Positions 14,832 to 19,899 of a DNA stretch of 19,899 bases are shown piece by piece. Source of the DNA: Streptococcaceae bacterium (GTDB taxonomy: Bacteria; Bacillota; Bacilli; Lactobacillales; Streptococcaceae); the NCBI GenBank assembly GCA_031279745.1, contig JAITHN010000113.1:1-19899 (forward strand), given 5' to 3'. Every line of letters begins with the position of its first letter. The stretch's first letter is position 1. The notes beneath the pieces were generated by a model. The model saw only the letters and a program-made list of their open reading frames with translations. It was not told the DNA's origin and did no database searches. Both the position numbers and the translations under genes were made by a program.

Positions 14832-15266
14832 CTAAAAATCCTTCCCAACTTTCCCACCTGCTGGCTTAAGAGTGCCAAGTTTCTGTACAATCTCTTCTAT
14901 TTCTAAAAATCTCGCTTCCACAGATTTGCCTATTATATAGTCGGTGAGGTGGGCATTAAGCTCAAACGCTTTTCCACCAAGAGAGAACCAGGTAGAAACT
15001 CCCGTTTCAAATTCCAGGCTTTCCACTTTCACCTCAACCGGAAGTTTCCGTAGCACCTCTTCCCTCAAATCCGCCTTTGTTCCCTTTGTATAAACGACAA
15101 TCCTCAACATGTCGTACTGCTCTAACCAAAGTTTAAACACTTCTAGAAATTGTCTATCCTGGAACGCTTCAAAAAAATGAGCATCCACGATGACGAGATT
15201 CGGTTGTCCTCCGACAACCACAGAGAAAAAACTTCTCAAATAGGAATAGGTTTCATCTATTTTCAT
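14832..15266 (-). CDS. Unrecognised 144-residue protein
   Basis: I do not recognise this protein. It begins MKIDETYSYLRSFFSVVVGG and has a clear strand-helix-strand layout. A strand LVIVDAH (about 24-30) is followed by a helix FLEVFKLWLEQYD, a second strand LRIVVYTKG and a third VKVESLEFE, suggesting a small Rossmann-like or flavodoxin-like alpha/beta domain. The C-terminal 50 residues are helical (VEARFLEIEEIVQKLGTL). It has no membrane segment, signal peptide or cysteine. The ribosome site GAGGGGG is good. It lies 63 bp behind cysK on the same strand, with a hairpin lacking a T tract between them, and about 100 bp before tig. It may be co-transcribed with cysK. An acid pair or NTP-binding loop is not evident. 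Confidence 0.75.
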   Translation of the reverse strand: MKIDETYSYLRSFFSVVVGGQPNLVIVDAHFFEAFQDRQFLEVFKLWLEQYDMLRIVVYTKGTKADLREEVLRKLPVEVKVESLEFETGVSTWFSLGGKAFELNAHLTDYIIGKSVEARFLEIEEIVQKLGTLKPAGGKVGKDF

Positions 15267-15289
15267 GCATCCCCCTCATTTACGCAACA

Positions 15290-15320
15290 GCACTCATCTC
15301 CCAAGCTGAGAGATAAGTGC
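15290..15320 (-). terminator. Hairpin between cysK and the 144-residue gene
   Basis: GCACTTATCTC pairs with GAGATGAGTGC (11 bp, one G-U) around a 9-base loop, 9 bp after the cysK stop. It is followed by TGTTGCG rather than a T run, so it may be a weak or partial terminator, or an mRNA stabiliser, between the two genes. Confidence 0.45.
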
Positions 15321-15329
15321 GCATTTTAT

Positions 15330-16247
15330 TTATTCACCAAAATCATACAACGCTGTAGAAAGGTATCTTTCTCCATTGTCCGCTGAAATCGCTAAAACTG
15401 TTTTTCCGCTTCCAAGTTCTCTTGCAACACGTCTTGCAGCTGCAATCGCCGCACCTGAAGAAATACCTACGAGGAGACCTTTTTTCCCGGCTTCTCTTGC
15501 AGTAAGAATCGCTTCATCACTTGTTACTTTTTCAATTCTATCGTAAATTTCTGTATCTAATACGTCTGGTACAAATCCAGCACTGATTCCTTGAATTTTA
15601 TGAGGGCCAGGATTTCCGCCTGACAATACGGGAGATTCTTCTGACTCAACTGCAACGATTAAGGTAGATAGACCTGAGTTTCTTAAGACTTTTCCAACAC
15701 CGGTGATCGTTCCACCTGTTCCAACTCCTGCCACTAATGCATCCAAACCGATTTCTTTGAAATCTTCAATAATTTCTTTTCCTGTCTGCTCCTCATGAAT
15801 CCTTGGATTGGCTTCATTCTTAAACTGCATTGGCATAAACCAGTTGTTTTCTTCAGCTAAACTTGTCGCTGTTTCAATGGCTACTTTCATCCCTCCAGCA
15901 GCAGGTGTTAAGACCAATTCAGCACCATACGCCATCATCAATTTTCTTCTTTCAATAGAGAACGATTCAGGCATTACAATGGTTATCGGATAACCTTTTG
16001 TTGCAGCAATAAATGCCAAAGCAACCCCAGTGTTTCCACTAGTTGGTTCAACAATTCTATCCCCTTTTTTAAGTTTTCCTTCTGCTTCTGCTGCTTCAAT
16101 CATTGAGAATGCGATTCTATCTTTTACGCTTCCAGCTGGATTGAACATTTCCAATTTCACGAAAACATCTGCTTCGTTTTCAGTTTCTTTTGCCAATTGA
16201 ATGACCGGTGTGTTACCAAGTGTATCAAGTATTGATTTCTTAATCAT
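15330..16247 (-). CDS. cysK: Cysteine synthase (O-acetylserine sulfhydrylase A)
   Basis: The 305-residue PLP enzyme makes cysteine from O-acetylserine and sulfide. The PLP lysine is in NPAGSVKDR (Lys42), the substrate loop SGNTG is at 70-74, the phosphate-binding loop GTGGT at 176-180, and the C-terminal SSGAA follows near 260. These features favour cysteine synthase over cystathionine beta-synthase, which carries the same fold. ATG 16247 follows GGAGG by 6 bp; an upstream in-frame TTG precedes the ribosome site. It is divergent from ispH, and I see no T-box leader or CymR-type site I could defend. Confidence 0.95.
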   Translation of the reverse strand: MIKKSILDTLGNTPVIQLAKETENEADVFVKLEMFNPAGSVKDRIAFSMIEAAEAEGKLKKGDRIVEPTSGNTGVALAFIAATKGYPITIVMPESFSIERRKLMMAYGAELVLTPAAGGMKVAIETATSLAEENNWFMPMQFKNEANPRIHEEQTGKEIIEDFKEIGLDALVAGVGTGGTITGVGKVLRNSGLSTLIVAVESEESPVLSGGNPGPHKIQGISAGFVPDVLDTEIYDRIEKVTSDEAILTAREAGKKGLLVGISSGAAIAAARRVARELGSGKTVLAISADNGERYLSTALYDFGE

Positions 16248-16294
16248 GATTGTCCTCCATCTCCATTTCAAAAAAATTCTAACATTTTGCTTAG

Positions 16295-16323
16295 ATTTTG
16301 AATAATGAAATGCTCATGGTCAA
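16295..16323 (-). promoter_or_regulatory. Promoter of cysK
   Basis: On the minus strand TTGACC (16323-16318), a 17-bp spacer and CAAAAT (16300-16295) lie about 48 bp before the cysK start. A weaker ispH promoter on the opposite strand (TTGAAT 16298-16303, 17 bp, CAAATT 16321-16326) would occupy the same DNA. Confidence 0.55.
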
Positions 16324-16354
16324 ATTTAGTGTAAAATAATAAAGGAGGATTTTT

Positions 16355-17377
16355 ATGGAAATCAAAAATATCAGCCCTCGCGGCTATTGTTATGGCGTTG
16401 TTGACGCAATGGTCATCGCTAGAAACGCTTCTTTAGATGAAACACTTCCCCGACCTATTTATATTTTGGGGATGATTGTACATAACGAACATGTGACGAA
16501 AAGTTTTGAAACCGTGGGCATTCAAACATTGGATGGTGAAAACCGTTTGGAAATCCTTGAAAAGATAGAGAAGGGGACAGTTATTTTTACCGCGCATGGC
16601 GTTTCTCCTCAAGTGGTCAAACGTGCAAAGGAAAAAGGACTGACGACCATTGATGCAAGCTGCCCTGATGTGTTGATTACGCATGAGCTGATAGAGGAAA
16701 AAATCAAAGACGGCTACGAAGTGATTTATATAGGAAAAAAGGGGCATCCTGAGCCTGAAGGGGCGATCGGAATCGATCCTGAAAAAGTACATCTCATTTC
16801 CTCCGTCCTTGACGCACAAAGCTTGAATCTTAATTCGAAAAAGCTGTTTGTGACCAATCAAACGACCATGAGTCAATGGGATGTACTGGATATTATGGAA
16901 GAAGTCGAAAAGATTTATCCAACGGTTTTGCTTCATAAAGATATATGTAAGGCAACCCAAGTTCGTCAAGAAGCTGTGGTAGAACAAGCTAAAGGGTGCG
17001 ATCTAACCCTTGTGGTGGGAGACCCTAGAAGTAATAATTCCAATCGACTGAAACAAGTTTCAGTCGAACAGGCAGGTGTCCCAGCCCACCGCATTCGAAA
17101 TATTGAAGATATTGACCCTGCTTGGTTGATCGATGTGAAAAAAATCGCTTTGACAGCTGGCGCTTCAACACCTACACCCATCGTTCGGGAAACGATCGAG
17201 TTTTTGTCTCAGTTTCATCCAGATGACGAGCGCACTTGGGTAAGGAAATCACTGGTCAAAGATGAGGATATCCTTCCAAAAGCACGGATCAAAAATCTGG
17301 ATAAAAATCGATCCAAAGCACTACAAAAACTGAGAGAACAACAGTTGAGCGGTCAAGCCCCAACATCTGCTAATTGA
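16355..17377 (+). CDS. ispH: 4-hydroxy-3-methylbut-2-enyl diphosphate reductase
   Basis: The 340-residue protein is IspH (LytB), the last enzyme of the MEP pathway, giving IPP and DMAPP. The three cluster cysteines are Cys12 in PRGYCYGVV, Cys103 in DASCPDV and Cys198 in KDICKATQVRQ. His43, His81 and His131 with Glu133 (GHPEPEG) complete the active site, and TAGASTPTP is present. The C-terminal tail (about 290-340) is longer than in E. coli and resembles the Listeria/Bacillus form with TWVRKS and ILPKARIK. The ribosome site AAAGGAGG is excellent. No terminator is obvious behind it, so some transcripts could enter the queT leader. Confidence 0.96.
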   Translation: MEIKNISPRGYCYGVVDAMVIARNASLDETLPRPIYILGMIVHNEHVTKSFETVGIQTLDGENRLEILEKIEKGTVIFTAHGVSPQVVKRAKEKGLTTIDASCPDVLITHELIEEKIKDGYEVIYIGKKGHPEPEGAIGIDPEKVHLISSVLDAQSLNLNSKKLFVTNQTTMSQWDVLDIMEEVEKIYPTVLLHKDICKATQVRQEAVVEQAKGCDLTLVVGDPRSNNSNRLKQVSVEQAGVPAHRIRNIEDIDPAWLIDVKKIALTAGASTPTPIVRETIEFLSQFHPDDERTWVRKSLVKDEDILPKARIKNLDKNRSKALQKLREQQLSGQAPTSAN

Positions 17378-17420
17378 TGTACACACCACAGGTTGCAACG
17401 CACTACCGGCAGCCCGACAT

Positions 17421-17487
17421 GTGAAATTCACAAAATATCTAGTAATTTTCGCATGCTTCAATTACAATGAGGAAAGTGAATTTTCAC
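17421..17487. promoter_or_regulatory. Two similar palindromes around a possible queT -10 box
   Basis: GTGAAATTCAC (17421-17431) and GTGAATTTTCAC (17476-17487) share GTGAA/TTCAC arms, with centres about 55 bp apart. Between them lies TACAAT (17463-17468), a plausible -10 for queT without a clear -35. The pair could be operator half-sites for a repressor, or chance in AT-rich DNA. Confidence 0.3.
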
Positions 17488-17488
17488 C

Positions 17489-17543
17489 CTTTCGTCCTTC
17501 ACTCTTTTTACGAAAGGTATGACCCGTTTAACGGCAAAGGAGA
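17489..17543 (+). ncRNA. preQ1-II-type riboswitch controlling queT
   Basis: A 7-bp stem CTTTCGT / ACGAAAG (17489-17495 with 17510-17516) encloses a pyrimidine-rich loop. It is followed by a linker, a short hairpin CCGTTTAACGG (17524-17534) and then CAAAGGAGA (17535-17543), the ribosome site of queT. This order matches the preQ1-II class: P2 hairpin, linker, small GC hairpin, then a Shine-Dalgarno strand that closes the pseudoknot when preQ1 binds. It sits 3 bp before the queT start and that gene family is the classic target. The expected effect is translational repression when the queuosine precursor is plentiful. Confidence 0.85.
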
Positions 17544-17546
17544 CCT

Positions 17547-18062
17547 ATGAAAAAATCTATTACCCCTTCAACACTTACCAAGTTGGCTGTTGTAGCAGCA
17601 ATTTACATTGTGATAACCGTCGTCTTAGGTCCAATCGGAAGTGGAGCCATCCAGTTTCGACTGAGCGAAATGTTTAACTTGCTTGCTTTTTACAATCGAA
17701 GATATATTGCAAGCGTTACGATAGGCTGCGCCATCTCAAACTATCTAGTCTATGGTCCAGTCGACATGATTGTTGGAAGCTTGGCATCCTTGGTATTTAT
17801 CACACTAGGAGTCATTTTATTTCATAATAAGGATAAAATTTATTTCAAAAATACTCTTTTTGCGATTCCGCAAAAATTTATTTTCTTCAATATTCTCTTT
17901 TCATTAAGTATGTTTGTCATTGCTCTTGAGTTGAACATCTTGTTCCAAGCTCCATTCTTTCTCACTTGGTTGACTACCGGATTGGGAGAATTTCTTAGCC
18001 TCATGCTTGGCGCCTATGTTGTTCAAGCACTTGCGAAAAGAATTGACTTTACAAACGTTTGA
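17547..18062 (+). CDS. queT: QueT-family queuosine precursor transporter
   Basis: The 171-residue protein is almost entirely hydrophobic, with about five or six membrane helices. It carries the family region GAIQFRLSEMFNLLAFYNRRY (about 34-54), whose RLSE is typical of QueT (COG4708), an ECF-type substrate-binding S component. It would bind a queuosine precursor such as preQ1 or queuine and use a shared ECF energising module encoded elsewhere. The start is fixed by AAAGGAGA of the riboswitch just upstream. The precursor-sensing leader and the transporter function agree. It converges with ndk on a shared terminator. Confidence 0.93.
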   Translation: MKKSITPSTLTKLAVVAAIYIVITVVLGPIGSGAIQFRLSEMFNLLAFYNRRYIASVTIGCAISNYLVYGPVDMIVGSLASLVFITLGVILFHNKDKIYFKNTLFAIPQKFIFFNILFSLSMFVIALELNILFQAPFFLTWLTTGLGEFLSLMLGAYVVQALAKRIDFTNV

Positions 18063-18100
18063 TACAGTTTTTGACATTTTTATAAATTTAAAATAGTGCA

Positions 18101-18135
18101 AAAAAAAACGCGGTACTTTGTGTATCGCGTTTTTT
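18101..18135. terminator. Bidirectional terminator between queT and ndk
   Basis: CGCGGTAC / GTATCGCG (8 bp with one G-U) has a TTTGT loop and is flanked by A8 on the left and T6 on the right. It can therefore end transcripts in both directions, 38 bp from the queT stop and 21 bp from the ndk stop. Confidence 0.88.
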
Positions 18136-18156
18136 CATTTTTACACTTAATCTTAT

Positions 18157-18576
18157 TTATGCTTCTGGAAACCAAATGGCGATTTCTCGCTCTGCACTTT
18201 CTATTGCATCGCTTCCATGAACAATATTTTGAATTTCATGATTATCCCAATCACGACCAAAATCTCCTCGAATCGTCCCTGGCGCTGCATCTGTTGGTAG
18301 AGTGGCTCCCATCATTACACGAAAACCATGTACCACATTCTCTCCTTCAGCTATGATGGCAACGACATCTCCGCTAGTCATAAAGCGAACGAGTTCTGGA
18401 TAAAAAGGCTTGTCTACATGTTCTGCATAGTGCTGAGCCAAGGTAGCCTCATCAACTTTGCGTTTTTCTAGTTTCTGAATGAGATAACCTTTTCGTTCAA
18501 TTCTGTGTAGAACAGAACCAATAAGCCCTCTTCTCACCCCATCAGGTTTTACCAAAATTAAAGTTCTCTCCGTCAT
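18157..18576 (-). CDS. ndk: Nucleoside diphosphate kinase
   Basis: The 139-residue protein is the usual length. KPDGV (10-14) and GTIRGDFG (100-107) are present, and the phosphohistidine is His120 in NIVHGSD. The enzyme moves the gamma phosphate between nucleoside tri- and diphosphates by a ping-pong mechanism, balancing NTP and dNTP pools. ATG 18576 follows GAGGAGG with 5-bp spacing. Upstream in-frame ATGs exist up to 18696 but lie before the ribosome site and encode a non-homologous stretch. ndk is missing from several lactic acid bacteria, so its presence is a mild taxonomic clue. A TATACT -10 lies at 18606-18601. Confidence 0.96.
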   Translation of the reverse strand: MTERTLILVKPDGVRRGLIGSVLHRIERKGYLIQKLEKRKVDEATLAQHYAEHVDKPFYPELVRFMTSGDVVAIIAEGENVVHGFRVMMGATLPTDAAPGTIRGDFGRDWDNHEIQNIVHGSDAIESAEREIAIWFPEA

Positions 18577-18600
18577 AGTTTCCTCCTCATGTACGTATTT

Positions 18601-18606
18601 AGTATA
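18601..18606 (-). promoter_or_regulatory. -10 box of ndk
   Basis: TATACT on the minus strand, 24 bp before the ndk start. The -35 region is poor (TTTTCG or nearby). Confidence 0.45.
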
Positions 18607-18726
18607 ACGCATTTCGCTTTTTTTCGAAAAGAAAACGTGCTGATTGACCATTGGCAAAAAAAGTTGATTAATAAAAAATGTATTCATATGAAACACATAC
18701 TGTAATATTTTTTACTTATTTTGAGG

Positions 18727-18732
18727 TATAAT
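18727..18732 (+). promoter_or_regulatory. -10 box of the Ig-like secreted protein gene
   Basis: A perfect TATAAT lies 27 bp before the ATG at 18760. No clear -35 is seen in the T-rich DNA upstream. Confidence 0.5.
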
Positions 18733-18759
18733 TAAAGTAATAAATAAAAGGAGAAGAGA

Positions 18760-19827
18760 ATGAAAAATATTAAAATCTATCTTTACGGCATTCTTTCTTT
18801 CTTGGCGTTTATTACCTTGCCGGTAACAGCTACGAGCGATATTCCCCTCATGGGACTTCAAATCCGTTCGGAGACTAATCGCCTTAAAGTCGGAGAAGAG
18901 CTTCAAATCCAAACCATATTTACCCCATCAAACACAACTGAACGTGAAGTTTTCTTCACCACTACAAATAAAGAAATACTTTCTGTCGATCCTCTTGGAA
19001 AAGTTAAAGGACTTGCTGACGGAAAGGCCGTCGTTTATGCTAGTGTGCCGGGTCGGAAACAAAGACTGAAGCTAACCTTCCGTGTTGGATATCCTGTAGA
19101 AACAATCGTTCTTGACCTAGATTCTAAAACTATCGGTGTTGGTAATTCTACGCTTGTGAAAGCAAATATTCTCCCGATAAAAGCAAAACACAGCCCACTT
19201 AAATGGAGCGTCAGCGATGACAACGTTGCTCAAATCTCTCAAAATGGAGAGTTGATTGCAAAGAAAAAAGGAGAGGTCACCGTTCGAGTTCAAACCTTAG
19301 ACGGCACGGTGAAGACGCAACAAAAAATTAAAGTTATTCAGTCCTTTTTCAAACCAAATCTTTATGAAGTTGGAAAAAGTATCCCTGCTGGAGAATATAA
19401 AATCTTCAATGCAGGAAACGATGCTCGTGGAAATTGGAGTTTGTTTAAAGATGAAAACCAAAAATCTTTACTGGATCAAAACATCTTTGGTTCCTTTGAT
19501 TATATTCGAGTGGAAGATGGACAGTTCATTCTTTTGAAAAATGCCTATGCCATTCCAATCGACATCGCTCCCAAATACAATGGAGAAGAATACTATGATT
19601 CAAAGTTTAAATTGGGATTTGACCTTCCTATCGGACAGTACAAAATTCAAAACAACAACTCCACTAAAGATTCATACTGGGCTGTGTTAAAACATCCGAG
19701 CGCTTCTGAAAATATTCGGAAATTTGGGATTTTATCCGGTCAAAGCGACCTATCCGTTTCTACTGCCACCCATGACAATGAATATCTCGAACTTTATAAT
19801 TGCATCGTAGAACTTGATGAAGAATAA
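18760..19827 (+). CDS. Secreted protein with two BIG2 Ig-like domains and two C-terminal IPAGEY-type repeats
   Basis: The 355-residue protein has a signal peptide with likely cleavage after PVTA at residue 24. Two bacterial Ig-like (BIG2) domains follow, about 31-109 and 112-193, each showing the pattern L-x-VG-x-x-x-x-I near its start and V-A-x-I-x-x-x-G / L-A-x-G-x-A-x-V later. Then come two related modules: residues 203-267 (VGKSIPAGEYKIFNAG ending DGQFILLKNAYAIP) and 284-355 (LGFDLPIGQYKIQNNN ending EYLELYNCIVEL). The paired module is seen in secreted proteins of Streptococcus and relatives, with unknown ligand. There is no LPXTG, lipobox or C-terminal membrane helix, so it is probably released or held non-covalently. 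An adhesion or cell-wall role is inference. GGAGAAGAG precedes the ATG. Confidence 0.85.
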   Translation: MKNIKIYLYGILSFLAFITLPVTATSDIPLMGLQIRSETNRLKVGEELQIQTIFTPSNTTEREVFFTTTNKEILSVDPLGKVKGLADGKAVVYASVPGRKQRLKLTFRVGYPVETIVLDLDSKTIGVGNSTLVKANILPIKAKHSPLKWSVSDDNVAQISQNGELIAKKKGEVTVRVQTLDGTVKTQQKIKVIQSFFKPNLYEVGKSIPAGEYKIFNAGNDARGNWSLFKDENQKSLLDQNIFGSFDYIRVEDGQFILLKNAYAIPIDIAPKYNGEEYYDSKFKLGFDLPIGQYKIQNNNSTKDSYWAVLKHPSASENIRKFGILSGQSDLSVSTATHDNEYLELYNCIVELDEE

Positions 19828-19899
19828 GACGAAATCCAAGGTAGATGCCTTGGATTTTGCTTTAAGTGAAGCGAAGACGAAATCCAAGGTAGATGCCTT
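19826..19899. repeat. 48-bp tandem repeat carrying the terminator hairpin (second unit cut by window edge)
   Basis: The 26 bases at 19826-19851 recur without a mismatch at 19874-19899, an offset of 48 bp. Each unit starts with AAGACGAAATCC and contains the left arm and loop of the terminator. The second unit continues beyond the window, so the number of copies is unknown. Confidence 0.9.
19832..19863 (+). terminator. Terminator hairpin of the Ig-like protein gene
   Basis: AAATCCAAGG / CCTTGGATTT is a perfect 10-bp stem with a TAGATG loop, beginning 5 bp after the stop codon and followed by TGCTTT. Confidence 0.8.

Noticed and set aside
16248..16354. T-box or other riboswitch ahead of cysK
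   Set aside because: The cysK leader is about 45 bases, too short for a T-box, and contains no recognisable T-box sequence.

Overview
The window looks like the chromosome of a low-GC Gram-positive of the class Bacilli, most likely in or near the Lactobacillales. The evidence is AT-rich intergenic DNA, strong AGGAGG-type ribosome binding sites, an LPXTG-anchored pilin, an L13-type leader before rplM, TmcAL, the two-chain SdaAA/SdaAB serine dehydratase, and a preQ1-II-type riboswitch ahead of queT, a class described mainly from Lactobacillales. IspH shows that the last step of the MEP isoprenoid pathway is present. I cannot name the genus.

Left end (1-2890), accessory: a RelB/DinJ-type antitoxin overlaps the start of a RelE/ParE-type toxin that runs off the window. 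Next comes a broken helix-turn-helix gene, then a single large sortase-anchored pilin gene with no sortase beside it. The HTH fragment and pilin lie between two near-identical 46-bp copies of a hairpin. One copy is the rpsI terminator and the other is a decayed copy 2.4 kb away, so this segment may be a small island inserted behind rpsI.

Middle (2888-13075), mostly core: rplM-rpsI with a strong promoter and probable autoregulatory leader; a membrane-tethered alpha/beta hydrolase; tmcAL; sdaAB-sdaAA; dut-radA; a YfhO-family membrane protein; and rpsU, whose promoter lies inside the end of yfhO. A 175-bp tandem duplication has copied the last 33 codons of sdaAA together with its terminator.

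Right part (13076-19899): a gene-free stretch with a 16-bp minisatellite; tig; an unrecognised 144-residue protein; cysK divergent from ispH; queT under its riboswitch; ndk; and a secreted protein with two bacterial Ig-like domains and two C-terminal repeats. Its terminator hairpin starts a 48-bp tandem repeat that runs off the window.

The core genes are housekeeping: translation (S9, L13, S21, trigger factor, tRNA acetylation), nucleotide pools (Dut, Ndk), repair (RadA), serine and cysteine metabolism, isoprenoids and queuosine precursor uptake. The unusual content is the surface-protein genes and the repeated copying of 3' ends and terminator hairpins.
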